Positions 16,513 to 25,374 are shown, numbered from the stretch's first letter. The stretch: 52,933 bases of DNA from CANLDA01 sp964021645 (GCA_964021645.1 CAXIAD010000009.1:1-52933), one strand, 5' to 3'. The notes: generated by a model from the sequence alone, not told the origin. Translations and numbers: made by a program.

Positions 16513-18600
16513 TTAAAGACGGACATCAATGCCGGTCGTCACAGCAAGCGGTGCCGTTGCAACAGAATTAGTGTCAGGTGTTTGTTCAGATTCGCCCTCT
16601 GCCGCAGCAAAAGAATCTGCAAGATCGGCATCAGAATCCGCTTGCTGATCAAAGGTAAAGTTCACATCTGTATAGCCGATGCCAAGAAACTCTTGGGCAA
16701 GTTGGTCGACATGGCGGCGCATCAAATCCAGCGTTTCCTGCCGTTCGGCGACAATACTGACGGTGATCGCGCCATCCGTCCCGGTCAAAGACATTTTCAC
16801 CCGACCCAGTTCCTCTGGACTAAGCGAAAGTTCGATTGCGCGATCGCTTGCACGCTGACTGATTTCAACCAATTGTCGCGCGACGTTGGCGGCCTGTTCA
16901 TGCCGCGGTAATGCGGTGAAATCCAGACGGGTAGCCGATGTGGACGCGCCGCGTGATTCACCCGGTTGCAATATCAGACCTTCGCTGTCCAACGAGGCAT
17001 CTGCAACCACTGCTCCGCCATCAGAAACTGCAAATTGTTGTGTCTCCAAACCCTGCGTCATGGCTGGTGCGCGAATCACAACAGGTGCCTGCGCTACCTC
17101 GGTATGCCCCTGTTGAACCGGGGCGAATCCTGGCTCACGCGGCGGTCCTTCTTTGATAGCGGGTTCAAAATGTTGCTTTCTGGTGGCATCGCCGGCGTCT
17201 TGCATAGTGGAAGGTATCGCACGCGCGATTTGCGCGATTTCTGGTGTTTGGCTTGCGGGCTGATTGGCCACAAAATCCGCTGAGGGTGTATGCACCAGTG
17301 TTTGCGTCTGGTTGTGCGGCGGCGTCGGGGTCGTTTGCTGCGTTCGCGTTACCGGTTGCATTGGCTCTTTAGAGTGCGTTGCTGGAGTCAAGGCACTTTG
17401 ATTGACTTGCGATGCCCCCTGCGCTGCCATGTTTACCTGAGCGACTGGTGCGGCTTGTGCCGATTGATTCGGTTGCGATTGAGTCTGTTGAGGTATCGAC
17501 TGCATCTGATGAGTGGAAGAAGCTATTGGTGGCGGGTTTCTGGGTGCCTTAGCTGGGACAAAAGAGGGCAACTCCGGTGAGGCCTGTTCGTTCACACGTG
17601 CCGTAAGGACTGGCGTTTCATTGCCTTGCAGATGTGTCTTTGCGGATTCAATTGGCAGAGACGTTTTGGGAGCGATTAGGGGTGATTCTGTCGCGGCTTT
17701 ATCAACTTTAGCCGGTGCCTTTTGCACTATCTCGTCGGCTGTTTGCATCACTGGTTTAGACTGATGTGGGTTTGTTTTTGGCTGTTCAGAAACTGCCACT
17801 CCTGTTCTTTCGGAGGCAATCTCCGGCCTTGTAGGGCGTGTGTTAACGAGGCCATTTGAACCATATGCTAGAGGGGAACCGTCGCCTTGTCTTGGTGGCT
17901 GCGAACGGTCGATAGCTACCGACCCGTCGGTCAGTATAGAGGTATTTTTGAGTGGCCTCCTGGGCCTAGACACGGGGAAATCTAGCGATGTGCGCGCAGT
18001 CGCTTCCCTCGCGCCCGTTTCGATTGTCTGGCCAGCTACTGGCAACGATCCAGGTGGGACCATTCTTGGTGATTCGGTGATTTCTGCCAGCGTTTCAGGG
18101 GACGGGGCTGTGCCAATTTTGTGCGTATCGCCTTTTGCAGTGTCAGCAATTTTCGGAGCATCACGCCCCTCCTGCCCGGCGGCGGTCAATTCTCTAGCCG
18201 ATATAACCTGCGCAGCACGAGGCTTATCGATTGGCATATCAATCGCACCACGATCATCCTCTGTGGCACGCGGAATTTTTGAGGTTGTTCCTTCGGGAAG
18301 CAAGATGTTGGACGCTTTTTGAAACAGCGCATCCTCTTTGGATTGTGCATCGTCAGACAGCGCATCGCCTCTCTGAAACTGCGCGGCCTCCGGCGTATCG
18401 GATGAGGTCAGGACAAGCTCACTATTGTCAGGTTTTGCCAAAACACCGGCATTCGTCTGCGGCTTAGTCGCTTCACCGCCTTCGGCCAGATTGAATATGT
18501 CGGAAAATCCCGACTGGCCCTCCGCCCCTTCAACCGTATCCAAGGGAATCTGTGCGCCATCAGGCACAGCATTAAGCGTCATCATTGGCAGATTTATCAT
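16513..18600 (-). CDS. fliK: Flagellar hook-length control protein FliK
   Basis: Secreted ruler protein that sets hook length and triggers the export switch. The 695-residue protein has a long, low-complexity Q/P/T/A-rich centre (about residues 150-560), as expected for a FliK ruler. The conserved C-terminal domain (about 580-665) contains IELSLSPEELGRVKMSLTG and RRHVDQLAQEFLGIGY. This C-terminal block is the part that contacts FlhB in known FliK proteins. GGAGAG precedes the ATG. It is longer than enterobacterial FliK (about 400), which is common in alphaproteobacteria. It is divergent from the flgJ-like gene and cotranscribed with flgD. Confidence 0.88.
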   Translation of the reverse strand: MINLPMMTLNAVPDGAQIPLDTVEGAEGQSGFSDIFNLAEGGEATKPQTNAGVLAKPDNSELVLTSSDTPEAAQFQRGDALSDDAQSKEDALFQKASNILLPEGTTSKIPRATEDDRGAIDMPIDKPRAAQVISARELTAAGQEGRDAPKIADTAKGDTHKIGTAPSPETLAEITESPRMVPPGSLPVAGQTIETGAREATARTSLDFPVSRPRRPLKNTSILTDGSVAIDRSQPPRQGDGSPLAYGSNGLVNTRPTRPEIASERTGVAVSEQPKTNPHQSKPVMQTADEIVQKAPAKVDKAATESPLIAPKTSLPIESAKTHLQGNETPVLTARVNEQASPELPSFVPAKAPRNPPPIASSTHQMQSIPQQTQSQPNQSAQAAPVAQVNMAAQGASQVNQSALTPATHSKEPMQPVTRTQQTTPTPPHNQTQTLVHTPSADFVANQPASQTPEIAQIARAIPSTMQDAGDATRKQHFEPAIKEGPPREPGFAPVQQGHTEVAQAPVVIRAPAMTQGLETQQFAVSDGGAVVADASLDSEGLILQPGESRGASTSATRLDFTALPRHEQAANVARQLVEISQRASDRAIELSLSPEELGRVKMSLTGTDGAITVSIVAERQETLDLMRRHVDQLAQEFLGIGYTDVNFTFDQQADSDADLADSFAAAEGESEQTPDTNSVATAPLAVTTGIDVRL

Positions 18601-18651
18601 GATCTCTCCGGGAGTTCTTCCACAGTTTCGTCGATCATGCAGTGTTCATGG

Positions 18652-18666
18652 TTACCAGTTCTTTAC
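18652..18666. promoter_or_regulatory. CtrA-like box (TTAC-N7-TTAC) between fliK and the flgJ-like gene
   Basis: Two TTAC half-sites are separated by seven bases in the 114-base divergent intergenic region. The CtrA consensus known from alphaproteobacteria is TTAA-N7-TTAA; each half here has C in the fourth position. It is part of a weak series of such boxes before flagellar units. Confidence 0.3.
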
Positions 18667-18714
18667 CGCTGATGGTGCAAATTCAGAAAAACCCGTTCAA
18701 TTTGGAGATATTCC

Positions 18715-19017
18715 ATGCCCGACATATCCCTATCCGGCCAAACACGGACCAGCGTTGTGCCGAAATCCTCCGCAAAACCCACAAACGACAGCGCCTTAAG
18801 AGAAGCCGCCGAAAAGCTTGAGGCCACGTTTCTGGCGGAAATGTTAAAATCAGCGGGCCTCGGGAAGACTAGCGGAGAATTCGGCGGCGGTGCGGGAGAG
18901 GATCAATTCGCCTCATTTCTGCGCATGGCCCAAGCTGAAGAAATGGTCCGTGCTGGCGGCATCGGATTAGCAGAATCATTTTATCACGCCCTAAAGGAGA
19001 GAACCAATGACCAGTGA
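18715..19017 (+). CDS. Flagellar rod-binding protein, FlgJ N-terminal domain only
   Basis: The 100-residue protein matches the Rod-binding domain of FlgJ: LREAAEKLEATFLAEMLKSA (about 28-47) then DQFASFLRMAQAEEMVRAGGIGLAESFY. The muramidase domain of enterobacterial FlgJ is absent, as is usual in alphaproteobacteria, where a separate lytic enzyme opens the peptidoglycan. It is the rod-cap candidate that guides rod assembly. TTTGGAG stands 8 bases before the ATG. The following flgN-like gene overlaps its end by 11 bases. Confidence 0.85.
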   Translation: MPDISLSGQTRTSVVPKSSAKPTNDSALREAAEKLEATFLAEMLKSAGLGKTSGEFGGGAGEDQFASFLRMAQAEEMVRAGGIGLAESFYHALKERTNDQ

Positions 19018-19372
19018 ATATGTTAAAGCCCAGGACGTCATCGACACATTGGATAAGATACTGGAACAAGAGCGTGACGCGCTTATGTCCGGTGATCTGG
19101 ATGCGATTCCAAAACTATTGGAACAAAAGGAAGCGTTGTTTGATCAATTGCAGGATGTTCGTGTCGAAGAACGCGGCCATCTAGAGGTGCTGCACAGTAA
19201 GGTGACCCGCAATCAAGCCCTATTAGATAGTGCGCTGCGCGGCATCCGCAGTGTTTCGGAACGTATGGCAACCCTACGCCGTGTGCGCAAAACTCTGGAA
19301 ACCTATGATAGCGCAGGGCGCAAAATGACCTTTGAAAGCAACCCTGAACATAAGGTGGAAAAACGCGCTTGA
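19007..19372 (+). CDS. FlgN-like flagellar export chaperone
   Basis: The 121-residue, mostly helical, charged protein resembles FlgN, the chaperone that keeps the hook-filament junction proteins FlgK and FlgL export-competent. The helical pattern DVIDTLDKILEQERDALMSGDLDAI, then PKLLEQKEALFDQL, matches the start of the FlgN family. The start overlaps the flgJ-like gene by 11 bases. FlgK and FlgL, its expected clients, are encoded about 17 kb downstream. FlgN proteins are poorly conserved, so this call rests on pattern and context. Confidence 0.75.
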   Translation: MTSEYVKAQDVIDTLDKILEQERDALMSGDLDAIPKLLEQKEALFDQLQDVRVEERGHLEVLHSKVTRNQALLDSALRGIRSVSERMATLRRVRKTLETYDSAGRKMTFESNPEHKVEKRA

Positions 19373-19580
19373 ACGCGCATTTATGTCAAATGCTGGATAT
19401 TGGAAATTCGCGTTTTAGCATTCCATTAGTACCTACACATCCATGGTGATCACGCATCCGAAAGGGTGGCGCAGAGATTACATTAGTTAGTTCCTGCACC
19501 TGTCAGAAAGACACTCGTGACCGTCCTAGGGGGCGGATGTGTAACTTGGCGCAAAGCGCCATACGAACTAAGGAAATGCC
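19373..19580 (+). promoter_or_regulatory. Flagellin promoter and leader region
   Basis: This 208-base region precedes the flagellin gene. It contains TTAG-N7-TTAG (19415-19429), which has CtrA-like spacing with G in both halves. Just ahead of the start there is a hairpin of TGGCGC and GCGCCA around AAA (19547-19561), followed by AAGGAAA before the ATG. In Caulobacter the FlbT protein acts on the flagellin mRNA leader; flbT lies immediately downstream here, so the hairpin is a candidate target. No good sigma-28 or sigma-54 promoter was found by eye. Confidence 0.4.
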
Positions 19581-20798
19581 ATGTCCAGCATTCTGACAAA
19601 CAACAGTGCAATGGTCGCACTGCAAACTCTGAAATCCGTCAACATGAACCTGAGCCAAACTCAGAGCGAGATTTCAACCGGTAAGTCCATCGCCAGCGCC
19701 AAAGACAACTCGGCAGTATGGGCGATTTCAAAGGTGATGGAATCTGATGTTAAAGGTTTCAATGCTATCTCCGACAGCCTTGCACTAGGTGAATCAACTG
19801 TTGCTGTTGGCAGAAATGCTGCTGAAACAGTGACTGATCTACTGACGCAGATGAAAGAAAAAATCGTTGCCGCGCAAGAAGACAACGTGGATCGCACCAA
19901 GATCAACGCTGATGTAACTGCGCTGAAAGATCAGATTGCATCGGTTGTCGGTGCCGCGCAATTCAACGGTTTGAATTTGGTCGATGGATCATCAGTGGGC
20001 GCAAATATTTTGTCGTCTTTGGATCGTGATTCCACTGGTGCGGTTACTGCCTCTTCCATCTCGGTTGGCGCTCAAGATTTATCTACTGGCGGGTATGTCG
20101 CAAACGACATCTTCTCAGGTAGTACAGCTGGTTCTTCAGGGGATGGTGACTCGTTGGCAATCACTTTGGATAACACCGGCGGTGCAGGTGATCTTGAGAT
20201 TGCGGAAAACGGTTTGGCCCTTGCTGCTGGTGACAAAATCAGCCTAACGGTTGCAGGTAACACTGTTGCCTATACCATTACGGCAAATGATTTGACCGCA
20301 GATGGTAACTCTCCAACAGACATTGCCGCTGCCAGCCTTAAATCACAACTCGACGGGCTGGGAATCGCTGGGCTTGAGGTTGACTATGATGCCGCAAACC
20401 AAGGGATTTTGGACTTTACTAACAACGGCGCCGTCGATCTTAGTATCACTGGGCAATATACGAACGCCGGATCTGGTGGTCTAGGTGCTCTTGCCGGGCT
20501 TGACGTGTCAACGGGTGTTGGTGCCGCCGCAGCTTTGGGATCGATTGAAACACTGATCGATTCCTCAATCGACGCTGCTGCCGCATTTGGTTCAGCTGAG
20601 GGGCGCATCGAAACTCAGGCCGGGTTCATTTCAAACCTGACCGACTCTCTGAAATCGGGAATCGGTGCCATGGTTGACGCCGATCTCGAAGAAACTTCTG
20701 CGCGTTTGCAGGCACTTCAAGTACAGCAACAGTTGGCGACACAATCGTTGTCAATCGCCAACCAAGCACCACAATCCATCCTGTCACTGTTCCGGTAA
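19581..20798 (+). CDS. Flagellin
   Basis: Filament subunit exported to the distal tip of the flagellum. The 405-residue protein has the conserved N-terminal D0/D1 region (SSILTNNSAMVALQTLKSVN, residues 2-21, with later LALGESTVAVGRNAAETV). A variable, Gly/Ala/Asp-rich centre (about 140-320) follows, and a conserved C-terminal D1/D0 region (QQQLATQSLSIANQAPQSIL). The length is typical of roseobacter flagellins. AAGGAAATGCC precedes the ATG. It heads the flagellin-flaF-flbT unit, and a hairpin separates it from flaF. Confidence 0.95.
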   Translation: MSSILTNNSAMVALQTLKSVNMNLSQTQSEISTGKSIASAKDNSAVWAISKVMESDVKGFNAISDSLALGESTVAVGRNAAETVTDLLTQMKEKIVAAQEDNVDRTKINADVTALKDQIASVVGAAQFNGLNLVDGSSVGANILSSLDRDSTGAVTASSISVGAQDLSTGGYVANDIFSGSTAGSSGDGDSLAITLDNTGGAGDLEIAENGLALAAGDKISLTVAGNTVAYTITANDLTADGNSPTDIAAASLKSQLDGLGIAGLEVDYDAANQGILDFTNNGAVDLSITGQYTNAGSGGLGALAGLDVSTGVGAAAALGSIETLIDSSIDAAAAFGSAEGRIETQAGFISNLTDSLKSGIGAMVDADLEETSARLQALQVQQQLATQSLSIANQAPQSILSLFR

Positions 20799-20810
20799 AT
20801 CCGGGCCAGA

Positions 20811-20835
20811 GGGGGCGCGATTATATCGCGCTCCC
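20811..20835 (+). other. Intercistronic hairpin after the flagellin gene
   Basis: GCGCGA and TCGCGC pair around a five-base loop, with GGGG facing TCCC for a stem of up to ten pairs. No long U-tract follows. It probably protects or partly terminates the abundant flagellin message ahead of flaF. Confidence 0.6.
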
Positions 20836-20877
20836 TAAAACCTCAAAAAGAAGTTTTGACTATAGGAAGGATCCAAA

Positions 20878-21255
20878 GTGTCTCCTAATTCTCTCGCGCA
20901 GCGTGCCTATGCACAGGCATCTACTCCAATTCGTACAGCGCGTGGCACTGAATATCAGGCAATCGTACGCATTACGCATCGCCTAAAAGCAGCCGCCCAA
21001 AAAGGCAAAGCAGGTTTTAATGAACTTGTCGAAGCACTGCATGACAACCGCAAATTATGGACCTTACTGGCAACAGATGTCGCAGACCCGGACAATAAAT
21101 TGCCAAAGGAAATTCGCGCGCGCATCTTTTATCTAGCCGAATTCACACAACTGCATAGTAGCAAGGTTCTGACTGGCGGTGTTTCCGTCCGCCCCCTGCT
21201 GGAAATCAACACGGCCATTCTACGTGGCCTTCGCCAAGGGAGTACAGAGTCATGA
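20878..21255 (+). CDS. flaF: Flagellin biosynthesis regulator FlaF
   Basis: FlaF is needed for flagellin production or secretion in alphaproteobacteria. The 125-residue protein matches the family by AQRAYAQASTPIRTARGTEYQAI, LVEALHDNRKLWTLLATDVADPDN and LPKEIRARIFYLAEFTQLHS. It starts with GTG; AGGAAGG is placed 7-8 bases upstream. Its stop codon overlaps the flbT start (ATGA), so the two proteins, which act against each other in flagellin control in Caulobacter, are coupled. Confidence 0.92.
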   Translation: MSPNSLAQRAYAQASTPIRTARGTEYQAIVRITHRLKAAAQKGKAGFNELVEALHDNRKLWTLLATDVADPDNKLPKEIRARIFYLAEFTQLHSSKVLTGGVSVRPLLEINTAILRGLRQGSTES

Positions 21256-21656
21256 GCGGCCTTGTTCTAAAACTTAGTCCAAAAGAGCGTGTTCTGGTTA
21301 ACGGTGCGGTTATCGAAAACGGGGATCGGCGCAGCCGGCTATCGATAATGACGCCAAACGCCAATATCCTACGATTGCGGGATGCCATACATCCTGAAGA
21401 GGCGACAACCCCCGTACGCAGAGTCTGTTACGCGGCCCAGTTGGTGTTAACTGGTGATGCTGATCCAGAAGAAACGCAGTTCCAGTTGTTACGCAGGATT
21501 GAGGAATTAAGCCAAATTTTGATGGACGTTGATAGTCGGCGCCAACTGACGCTTGCAACAAATGCGGTTCTGGAAGGTAAATATTACCAATGCCTAAAAG
21601 CGCTGCGAACCTTGCTACCACGCGAGGATCGCCTATTGGGGCCTCGAATGTCATGA
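21252..21656 (+). CDS. flbT: Flagellin post-transcriptional regulator FlbT
   Basis: FlbT represses or promotes flagellin mRNA use after transcription, depending on species. The 134-residue protein has the FlbT signature: LVLKLSPKERVLVNGAVIENGDRRSRLSI at the N-terminus, RVCYAAQLVLTGD in the centre and EGKYYQCLKALRTLLPRE near the C-terminus. It overlaps flaF by four bases and the following DUF1217 gene by four bases (ATGA). The likely target is the leader in front of the flagellin gene in the same cluster. Confidence 0.93.
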   Translation: MSGLVLKLSPKERVLVNGAVIENGDRRSRLSIMTPNANILRLRDAIHPEEATTPVRRVCYAAQLVLTGDADPEETQFQLLRRIEELSQILMDVDSRRQLTLATNAVLEGKYYQCLKALRTLLPREDRLLGPRMS

Positions 21657-22441
21657 GTTATCAACCCATTATTCCGGTAGGCGGTTTGGTGGGCTGGTCC
21701 TTCCTGCAGCGCACGATGGAAAATCAGACCGCCGCCTTTAACAGTGATGCCGTTCTTACGCGCGATACCGACTATTTCGAGGCTAATATTGGCAAAATCG
21801 ACACCGCTGAACAATTGGTTGGGGATCGTCGATTGCTGCGCGTGGCGCTCGGCGCATTTGGATTACAGGATGATATCGACAACAAATATTTCATCCAAAA
21901 GATGTTGGAAGACGGCACAATAAATGATGATGCCTTGTCTAACCGGTTGACTGATCCGCGATACAAGGAGCTTGTATCTGCCTTTGGGTTTGGTGATTTT
22001 GACATCCCAAGTAGCAAAATTTCCGATTTCGGCACCAAAATCACTGCCGCATTCAGGGAGCGCTCCTTTGAGGTGGCCGTTGGGGAGCAAAATGACGACA
22101 TGCGACTATCCCTGAATGCAGATCGTGAATTGGTGGATCTTGCCGCAGATAGCTCCTCAAACGATGCAAAATGGTTCAAAATACTTGGATCTTCACCTTT
22201 GAAATCCGTTTTCCAAGCGGCTTTGGCGATGCCTTCGGCATTTGGACAGCTGGACATAGACAAACAATTAGAATTGTTCAAAGATCGTGCAGAATCAGTG
22301 TTTGGAACCTCGGAAATCAGTGACTTTTCCGATCCTGCGCTGCGCGAAAAATTGATTGAGAGACAATTGCTTATGTCTCAGATCAATTCATTTCAAACCA
22401 GTTCATCGGCCAGTATCGCATTAACGCTGCTACAGAGCTAA
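21653..22441 (+). CDS. DUF1217 family flagellar cluster protein
   Basis: The 262-residue, largely helical protein is recognised as DUF1217 by YFEANIGKIDTAEQLVGDRRLLRVALGAFGL and the LSNRLTDPRYKELVSAFGFGD segment. Such proteins are found in alphaproteobacterial flagellar clusters, sometimes repeated within larger flagellar regulators. No enzymatic motif is visible. The ATG at 21653 overlaps the flbT stop; a longer in-frame reading would lie inside flbT. It ends the flagellin operon and faces fliI. The function is unknown; a role in hook-filament assembly or secretion is inferred only from position. Confidence 0.8.
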   Translation: MSYQPIIPVGGLVGWSFLQRTMENQTAAFNSDAVLTRDTDYFEANIGKIDTAEQLVGDRRLLRVALGAFGLQDDIDNKYFIQKMLEDGTINDDALSNRLTDPRYKELVSAFGFGDFDIPSSKISDFGTKITAAFRERSFEVAVGEQNDDMRLSLNADRELVDLAADSSSNDAKWFKILGSSPLKSVFQAALAMPSAFGQLDIDKQLELFKDRAESVFGTSEISDFSDPALREKLIERQLLMSQINSFQTSSSASIALTLLQS

Positions 22442-22498
22442 CGCGATACTTTGTCAGGCGCGTGGGGGCGCTGAACCTGCAAACATTTGACCTAAATG

Positions 22499-23917
22499 TC
22501 ATCGGCGGGCTGCTGGTAATCCGGCCCTTGTGACGATCTGATCCTGCCTACTGGGTGGTGATTGCGGGGATGTTGTCGATTGTCGCCCTCCAACAATGCC
22601 TGCGCGGCGTAGAATAAGGCTCAGCTTGGCAAAGCTATTTTTCGTTGAGACCGTTTCATACTCAGCAATAAACGCATCCAGCTCCGGCCACGCTCGAATC
22701 GCTTGATCCAACTGTGGATCACTTCCCTCGGAATACAGGCCCGCCCTGATCATCACGGCAGATTGCTCATAGGCACCAAGCAGGCGTCGCGCATCATTGA
22801 TTGCCGCATTTTCAGGCTCTGATGCTGCATAAGGCAGGCTGCGAGAAACCGATCGCAACAGATCTATCGCAGGATAGCGCCCCCTTTCGGCGATCTGGCG
22901 GTCCATAACCACGTGGCCATCCAACACACCGCGCAGTATATCGGCGATTGGTTCTTCCATATCCGACCCGGCAACCAGAACGCTAAACAACGCGGTAATA
23001 TCGCCCATCGTGGCCGAACCTGGCCCTGCACGTTCACATAGCGACATGATCATATGCGCGGTTGAGGGTGGAAACCCACGCAATGCCGGCATTTCACCTG
23101 CGGCGACGGCAACTTCGCGGTGCGCCTCTGCAAAACGTGTGATCGAATCTGCCAGAAACAGCACGTGGAGGCCTTGGTCGCGAAAATGTTCCGCTACTGT
23201 CATCGCCGTCCATGCACATCGGCGCCGGATCAATGGGGACTGATCTGAGGTCGCGGTTACAACAACGCTACGCGCCATACCTTCTGGGCCAAGCACATGG
23301 TCAATAAATTCGCGCAGCTCTCTTCCCCGCTCCCCGATCAAGGCGAGAACAACCACATCAGCATGCACATTTTTCGCCAGATGCCCCAGAAGGCTGGATT
23401 TACCAACACCCGATCCCGCAAACAGGCCCAAACGCTGCCCTTTGACGATCGGTAGCATCGTATTGAACACTGCGGTCCCAGTTTCCAAACGCGCCCCCAA
23501 CGGACGCCGCTCTGCTGGCTTGGGGGGGCTATTGCGCAGCGACCGATAGGATTTACCACGTAATAGTGGATCACCGTCAATCGGACGCCCATAGGGATCA
23601 ATCACCCGCCCAATCCACGAATTCGATGGGGCAATGCCTGTTGCCCCGAACAACGCGACCCGATCACCGACGGAAACGCCTTCAGGCACTGTCTCTGGTA
23701 ACACCGAGATTTCTTTGCCGTGCAACTGAAGCACTTCTCCCTCAAGTGTTGATGAATCACCTAGGTGGATACGCAGCTGATCGCCGATGCACGCAATTTG
23801 CCCGAGACCACTGACGCGCAGCATATTCCCCTCAACAGCGCAGACACGACCGACATCTCTGACGGGCTGCAACGATGACAGTTCGGCACTTAGAAAGTCC
23901 ATATTCGAAATTGTCAT
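22499..23917 (-). CDS. fliI: Flagellum-specific ATPase FliI
   Basis: FliI powers or assists substrate loading of the flagellar type III export apparatus at the cytoplasmic membrane. The 472-residue protein has a beta-barrel N-terminus, Walker A AGSGVGKSS (about 167-175), the ALIGERGRELREF block, a Walker B region (LHVLFLADSITRFAEAHREVA) and the C-terminal GRYPAIDLLRSVSR segment. The length is normal. TGGAG stands before the ATG. It is transcribed alone on the minus strand, opposite to flgB; its usual partner fliH is not in the window. Confidence 0.93.
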   Translation of the reverse strand: MTISNMDFLSAELSSLQPVRDVGRVCAVEGNMLRVSGLGQIACIGDQLRIHLGDSSTLEGEVLQLHGKEISVLPETVPEGVSVGDRVALFGATGIAPSNSWIGRVIDPYGRPIDGDPLLRGKSYRSLRNSPPKPAERRPLGARLETGTAVFNTMLPIVKGQRLGLFAGSGVGKSSLLGHLAKNVHADVVVLALIGERGRELREFIDHVLGPEGMARSVVVTATSDQSPLIRRRCAWTAMTVAEHFRDQGLHVLFLADSITRFAEAHREVAVAAGEMPALRGFPPSTAHMIMSLCERAGPGSATMGDITALFSVLVAGSDMEEPIADILRGVLDGHVVMDRQIAERGRYPAIDLLRSVSRSLPYAASEPENAAINDARRLLGAYEQSAVMIRAGLYSEGSDPQLDQAIRAWPELDAFIAEYETVSTKNSFAKLSLILRRAGIVGGRQSTTSPQSPPSRQDQIVTRAGLPAARR

Positions 23918-23964
23918 TTAATTCTCCACAACTCTTCTGAAAACAATTTCTAAAGGAATCAGGG

Positions 23965-23980
23965 TTAAGCCTTGATTTAA
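23965..23980 (+). promoter_or_regulatory. TTAA-N8-TTAA element upstream of flgB
   Basis: Two TTAA half-sites separated by eight bases lie 22 bases before the flgB start, in the divergent fliI-flgB region. CtrA sites usually have a seven-base gap, so this is an imperfect match. Confidence 0.3.
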
Positions 23981-24002
23981 GTTGCTCGAGGGAGAAGCCC
24001 CG

Positions 24003-24395
24003 ATGTTCAAAAATCTTGAGATATTCCAAGTCTCACACGCCATGGCCGTTCACGCTGCGACCAGACAGTCAGCTGTTGCGCAAAATATCGCAAACGCAGA
24101 CACGCCTGGGTATGTGGCAAAGGATGTTGCTCCGTTTATGGAGCACATGAAACCCGACTCTCAGGGCGTTACCCGCCTGCGAGCCACACGTGATTCGCAC
24201 CTGAATGGGCAGCAGGACAATGCAAAGCCTGCGATCTTTGAAACCAAAGATAAAAGCAATTCACCAAACGGCAATGCCGTGTCTCTAGAAGAAGAAATGC
24301 TGAAAGCCGTCGAGGTTAAGCGTCAGCATGAGCGCGCGCTGGCGATCTACAAATCGTCACTTGATGTGCTGCGGGCCAGTCTTGGTCGGCGATAA
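24003..24395 (+). CDS. flgB: Flagellar basal-body proximal rod protein FlgB
   Basis: Rod subunit assembled in the periplasm after export. The 130-residue protein contains the rod signature AVAQNIANADTPGYVAKDV (about residues 26-44) and a C-terminal helix (RALAIYKSSLDVLRASLGR). GAGGGAGAA is 5-13 bases upstream of the ATG. It begins the operon flgB-flgC-fliE-fliQ-flgF-flgG-flgA-flgH-fliL. Confidence 0.93.
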   Translation: MFKNLEIFQVSHAMAVHAATRQSAVAQNIANADTPGYVAKDVAPFMEHMKPDSQGVTRLRATRDSHLNGQQDNAKPAIFETKDKSNSPNGNAVSLEEEMLKAVEVKRQHERALAIYKSSLDVLRASLGRR

Positions 24396-24413
24396 TCCAG
24401 AAGGATTGAAGGA

Positions 24414-24800
24414 ATGACAGAGTTTTCTGATGCTCTCAGCATCACCGCCAGCGGATTACGTGCGCAATCCAACAGGATTCGCCATGTTTCTGAAAACATC
24501 GCTAATGCCGATACCCCCGGGTATCGCCGCAAAACAATTTCGTTTGAAACCGAGCTTTCCGGTGCAAATGGCACCGTAAAGGCAGGTCGGGTGAACCTCG
24601 ACCAAAGGGCGCTTGAGAAGATCTATGATCCCTCTCATCCGCTTGCCAACGAAGATGGTCACTATGAGGGATCGAATGTTGATCTGGTGATCGAAATCGC
24701 TGACGCGCGCGAAGCGCAGCGCAGCTACGAAGCAAACCTGAAAATGTTCGAACAGACACGGCAAATGTCGTCAAGTCTGCTTGAGCTTCTTCGCAAATAG
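24414..24800 (+). CDS. flgC: Flagellar basal-body proximal rod protein FlgC
   Basis: Proximal rod subunit, 128 residues. The N-terminal SGLRAQSNRIRHVSENIANADTPGYRRK block and the C-terminal IADAREAQRSYEANLKMFEQTRQM helix are diagnostic of FlgC. AAGGATTGAAGG precedes the ATG. It lies between flgB and fliE with short spacers. Confidence 0.93.
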   Translation: MTEFSDALSITASGLRAQSNRIRHVSENIANADTPGYRRKTISFETELSGANGTVKAGRVNLDQRALEKIYDPSHPLANEDGHYEGSNVDLVIEIADAREAQRSYEANLKMFEQTRQMSSSLLELLRK

Positions 24801-24811
24801 AGGAATCTAAA

Positions 24812-25102
24812 ATGGATATCCGTTCAGTAATGGCTGCACAAAAATATGCAGCTTCACGCCCGGCCACAGAACCAGTTGCGGGCTCATCTGGAGTTGGCGA
24901 GGCTCTGGGCAATGTTGCACAGGACTTCGCTAACACTCTCAAAGAGAGTGAAACAATCGCGATGCAATCAATGACCGGGGAGGCCGATCCACATGCTTTG
25001 GTGCAGGCCTTGGCGCAGACAGAGCTGGCAGTTGAAACCGCTGTCACTGTACGCAACAAAGTTGTCGAGGCGTATCAGGAAATACTGAGAATGCCGGTCT
25101 GA
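24812..25102 (+). CDS. fliE: Flagellar hook-basal body protein FliE
   Basis: FliE links the MS ring to the rod and is exported early. The 96-residue protein has the family pattern FANTLKESETIAMQSMTGEADPHALVQALAQTELAVETAVTVRNKVVEAYQEILRMPV; the DPHALV and VRNKVVEAYQEI blocks are the strongest. The stop overlaps the fliQ start (TGATG), giving translational coupling. Confidence 0.92.
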   Translation: MDIRSVMAAQKYAASRPATEPVAGSSGVGEALGNVAQDFANTLKESETIAMQSMTGEADPHALVQALAQTELAVETAVTVRNKVVEAYQEILRMPV

Positions 25103-25371
25103 TGCTCGAAGAAGCCGTCTTTTTTGACACCTTACGTCAGGGGCTTTGGGTCGCTGTAATCACGTCAACGCCAATTTTGGCTGTGGCTTTGATTGCTGGC
25201 GTCACCGTTGGCCTGTTTCAGGCTCTGACGTCGATTCAAGAAATGACATTGACCTTCGTCCCAAAATTACTGGCGATCGTTGCCGTGTTCTGGGCGTCGA
25301 TGGGTTTCATGACGCAAACCCTGGTGTCCTTTTTTCAAGATCAACTGATCCCACTGATAGCCGGAGGCTGA
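25102..25371 (+). CDS. fliQ: Flagellar export gate protein FliQ
   Basis: Membrane subunit of the FliP-FliQ-FliR export gate. The 89-residue protein has two membrane helices and the FliQ landmarks GLFQALTSIQEMTLTFVPKLL (about 35-55) between them. Its usual partners fliP and fliR are not in this window, so the export gate is encoded in pieces in this genome. Confidence 0.92.
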   Translation: MLEEAVFFDTLRQGLWVAVITSTPILAVALIAGVTVGLFQALTSIQEMTLTFVPKLLAIVAVFWASMGFMTQTLVSFFQDQLIPLIAGG

Positions 25372-25374
25372 CAC

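Noticed and set aside
19441..19500. Sigma-54 promoter in the flagellin leader (TGGCGC...TTACA)
   Set aside because: The -12 GC dinucleotide is missing; the match is too weak to claim.
24502..25059. Minus-strand frame of about 185 residues opposite flgC-fliE
   Set aside because: Shadow of the real flagellar genes; no motif or ribosome site.
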